Source: Cristatella mucedo
Taxonomy: Eukaryota; Bryozoa; Phylactolaemata; Cristatellidae
Direction: 5' to 3'
DNA: 64,000 nt
Assembly (NCBI GenBank): GCA_009760855.2
Contig: WPIO01000100.1
Location: 1,264,501-1,328,500 of the forward strand
Part shown: one piece after another, positions 1 to 28,098 of the stretch
Layout: each line of letters begins with the position of its first letter
How positions within the stretch are numbered: the stretch's first letter is position 1
The notes under the pieces: model-generated
Database searches by the model: none
Told to the model about the DNA's origin: nothing
Seen by the model: only the letters and a program-made list of their open reading frames with translations
Translations under genes and position numbers: made by a program

Positions 1-402
1 AAACAGGGTCAGTGGGGACGGACGGTACATCTCCGTGCTAAGGCCCATATAGACATTTGCTGACGGGGGGGGGGGAGGGGGGGAGAGAGGAGGCTCGGTT
101 AGCATAGACTTGATAGCACGATCTCCAGCCAGCCAGCCAGCCAGCCGAAAAGCTACGAACCGTACTCGCCAGCGAGCACCACTCTCTTGATGCAGCAATT
201 TAAAATCCGCGACGTGTGAAAAATAGACGATCGGGTGGTCGGCCGGCGGCTGCTGCTGCTGTGTGGACATCCAGCGTTTTCAGGGCTGCCGGGCCGTGCC
301 CAGACTAGCGCACGGCTAAGTGCCGCTCGTCGATGGCAGTGGAAGCTGTCGAAGGAAGAGGCTGACAGTCACGCACGGTCAAGGTCGTCCGGAGCAGGCA
401 GC
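1..402. other. 3' flank of the SLC49A4-like gene
   Basis: Holds the transcript's 3' UTR (minus strand) and whatever lies beyond. A G-tract of about 10 with GA-rich sequence sits at 65-90 and a (CAGC)n run at 130-147. No polyadenylation signal or other gene was recognised. Confidence 0.4.
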
Positions 403-17974
<17,572 letters not shown>

Positions 17975-18289
17975 GGCCGCCGTGCTTGTGGCACGATTGC
18001 TGGCAGAGTACGAGAGTCAGCCACGCTGAGCCTGCAGTGGGTGATTGCACAAGGTGGCGCGGATTGGAGTTCGGTTTGACGAGCAAACGTCACATGTCGG
18101 CAAGCAATAAACTTGAGCAGTGCAGTACCTGTGCCCGGTCTGCGAGCACATGCCAACGAAAAGGTGCACAATCAATGACTCTCATCACAGGCACAGTCGT
18201 GCTGCCTTGCAGCGATCACACCCGACCAGAAATCATCCGGCCCTAAACCCTAACGTCTATCACCAGTACTTGCAGTGAACAATATAAGA

Positions 18290-18425
18290 TTTCCGTGCAG
18301 CCGGACTCGAATCCACGGCCTAGGCTTTCATGTGCTAGCCCAAGGGTATAATAATAATACTGATAATGAAATTTGTATAGCACCCTAAGAGAACCAAATC
18401 TCTCTTTCTAGGCACAATAGATGCA
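18290..18425 (-). repeat. tRNA-derived SINE
   Basis: Minus-strand B box (GGATTCGAGTCC) and the tail block TGCCTAGAAAGAGAG with an ATT-type end. Confidence 0.6.
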
Positions 18426-18839
18426 GTGTACAGACAACGAAACGTCTACTTTAAGAGATAAACGTATTGGGTACGCAGCAGGTCCTGCAGATCCTTCATA
18501 CGACTGGTGAAAGCCCGAGAAATATGCGCAAAGGTGAACTGAATATGATGCTACGAGCAGGTGCGATCCAGCTATCACTAAAAAGAGTAGAGGCATTGCA
18601 ATTGTCTGGTTTGACGGATCTTTGGCAGACTTGTCTATGCATCTGACCTTAGCCTTATACCTTAGCTCGGACTTGGCCTTAGATTCCAAGCTCACAAACT
18701 TTCCAGGGAGTCAAAGCAGCAAGTATCCGATGTACGTCACCGAAGAATTTTAACGGGCACATTTGTCCAGTCACTATGCAAAAGATCTGCAGGTTGCTGT
18801 AGCGCATTATCGCTGCCTAGATACCTGCCTGCACGCGTC

Positions 18840-19640
18840 CTTCGTATGAGCTCGGTACACTCGGAGCCTGTGGAGCTCGGTACACTCACCCACCCCCCAG
18901 CACCCTCCAACAACATCCGGCTTGACTGCTTGCCACGAGTTGACATTGCCTCGGTAGAAACATCACGACTCAGTGCCGCCAGCCGCCGAACAGCTGCTGC
19001 TTGTGCAAGCAAGAACGTCTCCTCCGATGTCACTCAAGTCACTCGACTCGTGCGAGCAACTCGAGTCGGCGAATTTCGGACGGCAACAGAGCTCAGCGCC
19101 GGGGCTCGGAGCGTGTCGCCGGGAGGCCTCCCTCTCTCCCCCTCCCGCCCGCTCCGCCCTGTCCACAAAAGATGTCGCAGGCGTGTCTCTCTACCTTAGA
19201 TGCGGCGACTCGAGCTGCATGCAGCTGGCGCTCGGCCGACAAGCAGCTCGGAGCGGCGTCGCCAGCCAGTATCGCAAGTCAATCGAGCTCTCACCCCTCG
19301 CTTCCGTTTCCCTCTGCTCTCGGAAGGCGACTCGCTGCCTGCGCTCTCGCTGCCGCGACAGCTCCGCCCGTTGAGAGCGGCTTTTGCTCTCAGCTGCCCG
19401 CGTCACGGACTGTTGGCATCTGATTAAAATAGGCCGCGGTGTAAAGTCCGGTGCGACGAGCCGAGAAACCCGCCTATTCAACTTCCGGGCACGTAACCTC
19501 AACCTGACACCTAACGCCCGCTCCAAATTCGAGTGGTGACCCCTGGTGCCGGAAACGCGTCGCGCGCGAACCGCTCTGGGTGCGACCGACACGAGGCCGC
19601 GTTCCCACTTTTTTGAGCCATGCGGTACTGCTGCTCTTAG
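18840..19640 (-). promoter_or_regulatory. CpG-rich stretch, candidate promoter/5' region of the SLC49A4-like gene
   Basis: By eye this is the most CpG-dense intergenic sequence, starting about 870 bp upstream of the transporter start codon. No TATA box or transcription start is demonstrable. Open frames here look like products of GC content and none resembles a known protein. Confidence 0.35.
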
Positions 19641-21500
19641 CTGGGTTCGACGATATACCGCAATCCACTCTAATTAGGCTAGCAGCGAGTGGACGGAAGC
19701 GTTGCCGAGTTCAAATTTGGCGCTGATATTGTAGTAGACGTTCGAATTTATCTGACCATCAAATTTAATGTCGTTGCGCGCACGCGCAGTTATGCGAATG
19801 AGCTTTGACGCCGGACGCCTGTACCGCAATCTACCGCGATGCATTCTAGTTCCCGTCAATACCACCACAAATCAGCTGCGCACAGCTCCAAAAAATTTTG
19901 AATTTTCCAACTACGCTACACGTGCAATATACCTAAAAAATTCCGTGCGATTCCGCTCACGAGTTCTACGTTCTCACGTCCACTGAAATAAGATTGCAAT
20001 GGCCCCGGCCAATACCGCAATCCACTTCAATCCACTGCGTAAAAAAATTGAAATATATATTGCGCCGAGCTCCAGCCTTTATTGCATATTAAAGTGTACC
20101 GTGCTGTGTGCACAACCACGTAAAATAAAACAAATTGTGTAACCTCGCACTGTGGCAATGGGCGGCAATCGACTGAAATGACCTGGAAAACTGCAGAAAT
20201 ACACTCTATTCCACTGCACACCATTCTCAAATCGCGATCGCGAAGCTCTAATTGACATTGCATATAGGACTAGACTCAGTTCAAAGTGCAACCACAAAAT
20301 TTCGCTCCACAGTGCACACGCGTTCTCATGCTATGAATTACAACCGACTGCAACGACCCGGTCCCATACGGCAATCCACCTCAATCCGCCGAAATCCGCT
20401 GCAATGTACCACACAGCGACCTGAACGCGTACACTAGAAACTCTAATTATGATTTCACGCTGCTCTACTCTTCGGTTATTGTGTACTCGCATAATTTCCC
20501 TGTAATTGCCTCGGCCATTCTGCATCAATGCACTGTAATCGCCCGAACCACGTACGAGTACGTCAATGTAATTTAATGTAATGTATCTCCGTCAGTAACT
20601 CCACAAAGTCATAAGGACCATGTGGGTGTTACGCAGGAGAGTTTTGTATAGGGCACTCACAGCCTAAGCGGCTTTTGGTACGCATTCGGTAGCCAACAGA
20701 CTTCGTCTCACGCAACAAAGAGAAAGTGGGAAGCATAGCAGAGTCGGGAGAGCAGTTGAGGTAGTGAGTAGCATAGAAGTAGCAGCTCAGAACTGCTGAA
20801 AAGGATGAGCCATAGTCGGCAGTAGTAGAGTAGTTGTCGTTGCGTAATGTACCGCAACCCACTGAAAAACGACAAGAATACATACACTTTAAGCTCTAAT
20901 TGTGACTGCACGTCGCTCTATATTTTGGTTATTGTGTAATCCCACAATTTCAATACAATCGCCTCGATCATTCGGCAGCAATGCACTGCAATGGCCCGGT
21001 CCAATACCTCAATTTACGGCAATCTGATGCAAAATGCCCTGAAATAGGTCTCGCAATGCTTCAATTTTTAATGCATGCTACAAAGCACACTGGTTAAAGT
21101 CAACTACGTCGTTTTAAGCATTTGCGCTCGTACAATCTCGGGCAATGCATGGCAATCAACGGCTTGGTTCGAAGCAGCGAGTTGACACTAAATTGGCTGC
21201 ACAAAGTGCCGATTGCCATCACATTTCACATTTTTGTGTGCTAAAAGTGAAATCGTAGGACTTTCAAGCTATTTTTCACGTTAATTGTCAACAGTGCACG
21301 GCAATCACCAGCAATGGCAGAGACCAATACCGAAATCCGTGGCAGATCGACGAGAAATCGGCTGCATCAAGCTCCAATTCTCATTCCACGTAACATATCA
21401 CTGTGTGCACACACACTTTCAACCAGCTCTGACCGTTCAATCTTGGGCAATGCATGGCAACAGACGGCAATGACCCGGACAAATACGCCAATCCATTATG
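19640..21500. repeat. Diverged satellite-like tandem array, period about 170-190 bp
   Basis: A recurring block of the type CCAATACCGCAATCCAC followed by AAGCTCTAATT and GGTTATTGTGTA-like blocks. It recurs near 19,656, 19,826, 20,015, 20,180, 20,371, 20,550, 20,850, 21,000, 21,310 and 21,480. Units are strongly diverged. A LINE B fragment interrupts the array at 20,577-20,856. The virus-like insert begins at its right edge. Confidence 0.6.
20577..20856 (-). repeat. LINE family B, 3' fragment in the satellite array
   Basis: Starts with the GTAATGTATCTCCGTCAGTA tail and ends in the RT C-terminal region, inside array sequence. Confidence 0.78.
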
Positions 21501-21504
21501 GTCT

Positions 21505-21623
21505 GTTGTAAGTAAAGTCTCGTTTTCGGACATTTCCATTTTTCAAACTCCTCAATGCTCGCTAACGCTCACATATCGGAGTTTTCAAATGTAAATGACC
21601 TCAAACTAGACTTAACTTACAAC
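21505..21623. repeat. Imperfect palindrome at the left edge of the virus-like element
   Basis: GTTGTAAGTAAAGTCTCG at 21505-21522 faces its near-perfect inverted copy at 21606-21623, and the arms keep matching inward for about 45 nt in total. It lies exactly where satellite sequence gives way to AT-rich element sequence. It could be an element end or an unrelated foldback repeat. Confidence 0.6.
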
Positions 21624-21706
21624 ATGAATCTTTTACTTTTAGTTTTTATCTATATAATAGCAAAAAAATTTGAAACATTTTAAACATAAATTTCATATAC
21701 TATAAT

Positions 21707-22165
21707 ATGTCAGGATCAAATGAATCTACTTTTAGAAAGAATTATAATCTATCTCAACAAAAATTAGATGATAATGTTAAAAAAGTTCTAGATGTTATTG
21801 CTGAATCTTTTTATTGAAGGAAAGTCATTGGATCTTGTTTAGTTGCTTGTTTAATTGCAAGAGATTTGTTGAAAGATAAATGTGATATAAAAATAGAAAG
21901 AGGTTTTAGCATTTTCAGAAAACATAAACCTGCTGCTACTCATTATTGGTTAAATATCGATAGTTTAATTATCGATATTGGTTCTTATATTCTAACTAAT
22001 GCAAACCCAAATCCTTTTTTAATTGAAATTCATAATAAAACAGAAATAATGTCTAATATTCCAGAAGCTTTTGAAATAACTGATGATGATAATTTTATTA
22101 TTGATATAGATAAATTAACATTTTCTCCTCATATTCGTAAATGTCCATTTCCTCTAAGAGATTAA
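21707..22165 (+). pseudogene. Element gene 1, unknown, one in-frame TGA
   Basis: About 152 codons from ATG 21707 to TAA, with a single in-frame TGA at 21815-21817; the frame stays open on both sides. The C-terminal part has an H-x-W-L-x-I-D-x-x-I-I-D-I pattern reminiscent of several papain-like or transglutaminase-like folds, but no catalytic set could be assigned. Function unknown. Confidence 0.55.
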
Positions 22166-22226
22166 TAATGTAAAATTAAAAAAGTATGCTATATGGATTT
22201 AAATAAATAATTAATATAGGACAATC

Positions 22227-22608
22227 ATGTCAGATCTAAGATCAAAATATGCTAAAGATGAATATAGCAAAATACTTTTAGAAAATACAAGTTAGAGGTT
22301 GTTTAACTACATTAATAAGAGTTATATATCGTTTTCAATTTTTGAGTATTTTAATAACTCTTGCAATTACTCTAACTAGTACATATGTACAACAATATGA
22401 GGATCTTTCTCATATAGTAACTGTTTTAGATGGTTTAACAGCAATGATAATATCAATTGAAAGTACAATATCACAAATTGATAGAAGAAAAAGATCTACA
22501 CTTCAAGCATATCATAACTTAATTTCAAAGGTAGTAGATGCTTTTGAGGATGATAAAATAACTAAAGAAGAATTCAATGAAACAATAATTGATCCATTAA
22601 AGTTTTAA
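22227..22608 (+). pseudogene. Element gene 2, small membrane/helical protein, frameshifted
   Basis: ATG at 22227 behind an AATATAGG motif opens a 22-codon frame ending at TAG 22293-22295. An open segment in another frame then runs to 22608 with a hydrophobic stretch (ILITLAITLTSTYV) and a charged helical tail. The two pieces probably belong to one gene split by an indel. No family recognised. Confidence 0.45.
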
Positions 22609-22681
22609 ATTAAATTTCTTTTAGACAATACAGGTGAATCTAAATCTTAATCACGAGTAACTCCTCTCTAGGAAAACTTCT

Positions 22682-23509
22682 TTAAACATCATTTACATGA
22701 TAACGAACTGGTTGTTCTTGCAATACCATTATTTTATCAATATTATGTTTAGTTAAACTCGATATCGGGTCTGTAGCTCTTCTTTTTTCATCTTTTCCTT
22801 CACCTGGTTCTAATAAATATCTAACAGTTGTTCCAAGTTCTAATAACTTTTCTTGTTCTCCAACCTTTCTATGATATTTTGGTTTCTTTAGTTTTACTAT
22901 TTCTTTTTTATTGCTTTAACAGGTTTTTCACCAGTTGGTTTTGTAATCCTATTATTTAGATAATCAATAATATTTGGTAAATTATAAATCCACTCTCTGT
23001 TTCTAGTATAATCTCTTTTATTAATACTTTCTATTTCTTTTTCATATTGTGCAATAAATGCTCTCTCAGCTATTTTTTTTATTCATTCTTTCAACTAATG
23101 CAACACTCTTTTTACTAGCAGCTTCTATAACACGTGTTTCATGTTTTTTCATTTCTTTAGCAAATTCCCCTTTAAGCTCTGATCCTGGATCTACTGTTAT
23201 CTTCTTAGGCCATTCTAAAGGTCCTTTACTAAAAATAAATATCATTGCTTGTGTTACTTCTTTAAAAGATTTTATTTTAAGTGGTCTTGAATCTTTATAT
23301 CTACTAGCGACATCAATAACACTCAAAGCATATTTATATCCAGAATCATTTGGCATATATAAAATGTCTGCTTGATGGTTTTCATTAGGTTCAAAAATAT
23401 TACAGAAATCCTGTGGAATATCCTTAGGTCTTGTTTTGAATACTTGACTTATATCTGAGTTAAGATTGAATTGACCTTTTTTTCTTTTATTTAGACTTAA
23501 AAATGACAT
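22682..23509 (-). pseudogene. Retroviral-type (rve) integrase of the element, two frameshifts
   Basis: DDE integrase core on the minus strand from ATG 23509. The first acidic residue lies in the QADILYM strand. The second is in VDPGSE, and the candidate glutamate is in VERMN 33 residues further on, close to the D-x35-E spacing. The frame breaks at a T8/A8 run near 23,073-23,080 and again near 22,900; open segments in the other frames continue the product to TAA 22684-22682, including a basic C-terminal region like that of Polinton integrases. Polintons use this enzyme to insert into the host chromosome. The divergent neighbour starts only 10 bp away. Confidence 0.8.
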
Positions 23510-23519
23510 ACTTTAGAGA
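23510..23519. promoter_or_regulatory. 10-bp divergent start region, integrase / zinc-finger gene
   Basis: Only ten bases separate the two opposing ATG codons (23509 minus, 23520 plus). Both lie next to a CTTTAGAG/CTCTAAAG core, so the start signals of the two genes must overlap. Confidence 0.5.
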
Positions 23520-23804
23520 ATGGAAATATTTTGTGATATATGTTTGAGTACATTAAATGAAGATGAATACCTTGAATCGGGTCATCCTTATTGTAAACCA
23601 CCAAACAGAAAGAGACCAAAACAAAAATACGAAATACGCTGTGATGTCTGTGATCTAGATACGAAGGAAACTGAATTTGATTTTAGTCTTTTACGTAATG
23701 ATACAGGTATAATCTGTTCATACTGTAACATACATTCTAATTCATTTAAAAAAGAGAGACCAACTAAATTATACTCTTTAGTCAAGAAACATTTAAAAAA
23801 ATGA
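23520..23804 (+). CDS. Element zinc-binding protein, 94 aa
   Basis: An uninterrupted ORF with three CxxC pairs (CDIC near the N-terminus, CDVC mid-protein, CSYC further on) plus His and Cys residues (HPYC), consistent with binding one or two zinc ions, and a lysine-rich C-terminus. It diverges from the integrase. Probably a DNA- or RNA-binding accessory protein; no named family was recognised. Confidence 0.65.
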   Translation: MEIFCDICLSTLNEDEYLESGHPYCKPPNRKRPKQKYEIRCDVCDLDTKETEFDFSLLRNDTGIICSYCNIHSNSFKKERPTKLYSLVKKHLKK

Positions 23805-23943
23805 TGTTGCTCTACTTCTTGTTTACACCATTGCTTAGACCATGAGGCTATTTGTGTTATTTCAAAATTCTTCCCACTTGTAAAAATAAACGTAAAGCTA
23901 CAAAATTAAAAGAGTAATAGTGTTAATAGTTCACTTATACTAC

Positions 23944-24808
23944 TCAGGAGGCTACATAACTGACCAAGAGGTTTACCTTTAAATTTCCAAGGTTATCAAT
24001 GAAGTAATAATCAGTTGGCAATCTAGTAAAATGAGCATACTACTCCAAGTCAACACCTCCAGTTGTAGAAGTATTTATAGCTCTTACATCACCAGATACA
24101 ATAGTGGTATCACTACTAGGTCTAAGAAATACACAATTAGATGCTCCAACAACCATAACATTTAATATCATTATAGGTGGAGATGTTTTATTTGTCCATG
24201 AATAAGATGTTGATAGATTTAAATTCACTGATATTGATATTACTTCTGTTATTTTTTTAACTGTTTTATCTACATAATTCTTTGTTGCAACATCACTAGG
24301 ATTAACAGGATCAGCAACATTTGTTATTGAATTTTCACCCATATTTATGTTTGTTGTTGAAGGAAATGCTTTCAGTGATACTCGCGCTTCATTCCACCAT
24401 GGGTAACACAATAATCATCATTTAATACAATTGAATTTTAATTACCTGAATTCCAATAATTAGATGTTATAGCATAGCTATTCATAGTTAAATCACCTAA
24501 CATCGTATCGCCTGATTTTTTAACATAGTTATATGTTTGACTAACATTTACACCATCACTATGAGTAACACCTGATCCGAGATTTGTAATAGTCTTACCA
24601 GCAAGATTCAATGATGTTCCAGAATTAACTATAAAGTTTGCATCAGCATAAGATTTTGTTACTGCATCACTATCGTTTATAGGATCAGCTAAATTCACAA
24701 CTCTATTTCCGTTTGTGCTGAGGTCAGAAAGAAGATATCCATTAATTTTTTACACGTAATCAGCTTTATGAATTGTTGCATTATAGTAACAATAGGAGCA
24801 CTTGCCAT
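23944..24808 (-). pseudogene. Tail-fibre-like protein of the element, broken
   Basis: Starts at ATG 24808 right behind a TATATAGAG motif. It contains at least two copies of the fibre repeat N-[LV]-A-D-P-[IV]-N-x-S-D-x-[VA]-T-K-x-Y-[AV]-D (near 24,690 and 24,315) found in phage tail-fibre and other viral fibre proteins, then a beta-rich C-terminus. Breaks: frame changes near 24,770 and 24,430, TAA at 24440-24438 and TAG at 24042-24040, with open frame beyond each. Likely the host-attachment fibre of the ancestral virus. Confidence 0.6.
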
Positions 24809-24823
24809 TTCTTCTCTATATAA
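24806..24823 (-). promoter_or_regulatory. TATATAG start motif, fibre gene
   Basis: TATATAGAGAAGAA sits immediately before the ATG at 24808-24806. Confidence 0.45.
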
Positions 24824-24860
24824 AAAAATTAATTTCTACTTTGAATATATAAACCAGCTC

Positions 24861-25295
24861 CTATTTTTTCCTCATACCACCACCATAACCATCAGGTCTA
24901 GTTCTTTCAACTGGTACAACAGCTTTCTCTTTTATTACTCTCTCTATTTCTTTATACGCTTTTGAACCATTCTCTTTAAGAGTCTCTGAATAGTCTTCTA
25001 CTTCTGCTTTGATTTCTGCTTTACGAAATCTTTTAGATTTTGGTTTAAGTTTTTCAAGCATAGCACGTTTAATCTCAAGATCCATCTTTTTAATCTTTCT
25101 ATCGTAATCTTCTTCTTTCTTTCTCTTCTCAAGTTCATATTCAAGTTCTTTCTTCCTTTTTTCTTCTTCAAGTTTATCCTCCTCCATGTCTCTGCGTTTG
25201 TTAGCGTATTCTTGATCTATCTTTTCTTTCTTTGTTTGTAGTTCAATCAGTTTTCTTGCTTGGCGCATTTCAATACCTTTGTTAGCAGTATTCAT
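24861..25295 (-). CDS. Element coiled-coil protein, 144 aa or more
   Basis: Uninterrupted frame rich in Lys/Glu/Arg with continuous heptad character over about residues 10-85, then a basic tail ending GGGMRKK. The frame is open upstream to the TAA at 25439-25437, adding 47 codons with a Gly-rich and hydrophobic segment, so the true start may be near 25,427 behind a TATAGAG motif and may have lost its ATG. It is in the same frame as the upstream penton-like gene, separated by one stop. Probably a virion core or scaffold protein; no family recognised. Confidence 0.6.
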   Translation of the reverse strand: MNTANKGIEMRQARKLIELQTKKEKIDQEYANKRRDMEEDKLEEEKRKKELEYELEKRKKEEDYDRKIKKMDLEIKRAMLEKLKPKSKRFRKAEIKAEVEDYSETLKENGSKAYKEIERVIKEKAVVPVERTRPDGYGGGMRKK

Positions 25296-25436
25296 ACTAA
25301 GACCAGTTAATCCAGTTACTACAGGTGCTACTTTACCAACACCATCAACTACTTTATTTAATAATCCTGATCCATGATATTTACCTCCATGTATTCTACC
25401 ATGACCAACTCTTGCATAGCTACCGATTGCTCTATA

Positions 25437-26306
25437 TTACTTTGAATTTTCTATTGTTGCAACTACATCAGTAATGATATATACAGAATTTCTATTTTGA
25501 TCACTTAGACATATTTTAAATGCACTTGTTGAATCTATATCACCACGTGTTGGTAAATACAGTATATTAGGGATATGTAGATCAACCTTATCACTAGGAT
25601 TATATTCATCAGTGTCAATAATATATAAAGATGAAGATTGTTATAAATATCCTTCTCTTCTTTCTACATAATTCTTAATTGGATCAACTAAATCACAATC
25701 TACACTAATCCATCTTATTCCCTTATTATCTGGCAATACCATTTTATTCCATGCTTTATAAATTCCACTAAAATACATAGCTTTTTCTATTATTTCGCAA
25801 GGAGTTCCACCAACATCTGCAGCATCAAATGATCCTTGTTGATTTGAGATAAAACCTAATATATCTCCAATTAAATTTATTACTCCAGAAGCATTACTTC
25901 CAAGTAAAACAACATAATCTGGTGTTACTTGCATTATAATTTTTTCATCTGTATCAACACTAAATTTTATTCCACTGCTATTTCTAGCTTTATAATTATA
26001 AAATGCCTTAGTTTTAGCTAAAGCAGTATTAAGAGCATTAACTATTTTACTATTATCATAGCATCCGTGTGGAATTGATACAGAAAAAGCTGATAGACAT
26101 GTAAGGTTTGGTTTATACCAAAGCATATCATTTACACCCGTAGTAACATTTGATATTGTTTTATTAGTATAAGTAAACTCTACTCTTCGTAATCCAACTT
26201 TATTATAACCTGAATCAGATCCAAGTATAATTGGTGGCACTAATGTTTTTGATTCTGAACTGCCTGTTCCAGTTAATCTTATAGACACTCTTATATTATA
26301 ATTCAA
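25437..26306 (-). pseudogene. Penton/minor-capsid-like gene, copy 2, one internal TAA
   Basis: About 290 codons in one frame, interrupted only by TAA 25643-25641. It shares its layout with the gene just upstream: a G-x-Y helix-start segment, a beta-strand pair ending in LGF, a C-[DN]-L-V motif (VDCDLVD) and a late DQN motif before the C-terminus. These fit the penton/minor-capsid-like protein of Polinton-type elements. No ATG is present at the expected start; the frame begins around a TTG at 26306-26304, overlapping the end of copy 1. Confidence 0.6.
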
Positions 26307-27162
26307 CGATTTCTATAACAACTGTAATTTGTTGAGAACTAAAATCTAATAAATTTATATTCTGATCAGTAACAGTTATTATTATATCAGAAATAGAATC
26401 TCCAACAATATTATGATGTTAACGAGCGAGTATTTGGTTCATATATCATTTGTTCCCAAGGATAAGAACTGCAAGCAAAACTTCTTCTTAATACTTGTGT
26501 TTCTGTTTCATTTATATAACTTAGTCCACTAGCAACTAAATTACAACTTACAAGTATTAGATTTATTGTTTAAACACAAATTTATTTTTCAGAAATGTAT
26601 TTAACATTTGGTGTACAAACAACAGGAGTAATATTAGGATACATTGTTGAAAAATTTGGATCTGTTGTATAAGCAGGACTAGTAAAGCCAAGTATACTAG
26701 AAACAGTAGAATTACTAGCAAGAAATGTCCAACCAACAGGCATAGTAACAAAAGAATTAGCAGTAGCAGTATCAAGACCTAAAACAAACTTATCAGTTGT
26801 AGCTCCAGATTGTGTAATTGAATTAATAATTATATTTGCAATACCAATGTTCATATAATCTGTAATAGCAGAATAAATTCCAGGTTTAATTGTTATTGTT
26901 TGTTGTGATCCTCCTGCTACTCTATAAACAAAAGTATTATTAGAAGTAGTTATATTTTTTATAGAGTTAGTTCCACTGAACTTCTTAAACATATCTTGAA
27001 CTTTTTGTTTCCTAATTTAATTGGATCATTTACATGTACTTTGATTGGGTTAGTTGTTCCAGTTACATTAAATATATAATCTTCTTTTCCTGCTTGAATA
27101 CTTTTCTTAAATCCTTCAAAACTTTTAAAGAAATCGTGTACAACTTTCAAAAGATCACTCAT
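26296..27162 (-). pseudogene. Penton/minor-capsid-like gene, copy 1, several frameshifts
   Basis: Starts at ATG 27162 behind TATATAGAA. Open pieces in successive frames cover an N-terminal segment (27162-26959), the G-x-Y / LGF beta region (26992-26582), the SCNLVASG segment near 26,540 and a VTDQN C-terminus ending in TAA 26298-26296. At least three indels or stops separate the pieces. The order of motifs matches the minor-capsid/penton-like gene of Mavericks. Family assignment is from motif pattern only. Confidence 0.62.
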
Positions 27163-27171
27163 TTCTATATA
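27160..27171 (-). promoter_or_regulatory. TATATAG start motif, penton-like gene 1
   Basis: TATATAGAA lies directly before ATG 27162. The TAG inside it is also the stop codon of the preceding gene on the same strand (27167-27165). Confidence 0.5.
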
Positions 27172-28082
27172 TCATATACAAGCTTATTTATCTTTGCAAT
27201 ATATGATTTTGGAACTTTTTCAGACTTGGCAAAAAAATCAACACCAGCACTTACTGAACTTACAACTCCTTTATTTCCAGCAGCAACTTCACGAAACCAT
27301 ATATCAATCTTATCAAAAACTTCTTTTTCACTACTTAAACTAATGGAATTACTTCTACTCCTTGACCTGTTGTTTCTGGTTTAGGAGGAGCAGCAATCGC
27401 AGGAGGTACAATTTCTTCTATTTTTGCTTCTTTTCTTCTTGGTGTACCAGTAGAAAGATTCTCATTAAGATTATCAGCAACAAATTTACGAGTTTCTTTG
27501 AGACACAACATTGATGCGTCATTATTAGGTGCATTTGTAATTGTGCTCCGTTAATTATATTAAGTGCTTTTCTAGGATCTCCTCTATTGAATGATTAAAT
27601 TGCTCTTTTAAAAGCTCTTGAAATATCCGGTGTTGATTTTTTATCTATTGTTTTTTGTGCTTGATCTATTACTTTTTTATTTCTTCTTTATATTTTAATA
27701 TATTTTTAAACTGGTCTTTATAATCTAAGTTCATACTTTCCATCAAACTTTTTAATTTGTCATCATATTCAAACACACCATAACCAAAAGCCTTTTTCAT
27801 TTCTTCACTTCTATTCATTTCTATAGCAAGTGTTGGTCTGATTTGCTTTAGTTTATCAATAACAACTTTACCTGAATTTTCTTTTGATTTTTCTATAGCA
27901 CGTTCATTCAATTGATGTTCTACTCTATCTCTTGCAATCATTTCTGCTTCAATTCTTTGTATTCCTTGACCATTATCAAGTATAGTAGCAACACGTAACT
28001 CTTCTAAGTTTATTTTGTAGGTCAGTTGATTCCTGAACTTTTCCTTTATAAGGTTTATTTGGACTTGCGTAAATCTTTCCAT
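27165..28082 (-). pseudogene. Element gene 9, unknown structural-type protein, heavily frameshifted
   Basis: An intact first segment of 137 codons (28082-27669) is charged and helical. It is followed by short open pieces in other frames to TAG 27167-27165, including a Pro-rich linker (PPAIAAPPKPE) near 27,400. There is a TAA at 27597-27595 and at least three indels. Total length would be about 300 residues. No family was recognised; it sits between the ATPase and the penton-like genes, where virion proteins cluster. Confidence 0.5.
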
Positions 28083-28098
28083 TAATCATTTCCTATAT

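Noticed and set aside
19001-19592. Protein-coding gene in the CpG-rich stretch
   Set aside because: Several 100-140-codon frames occur on both strands, but all are Arg/Ser/Ala-rich products of GC content without homology.
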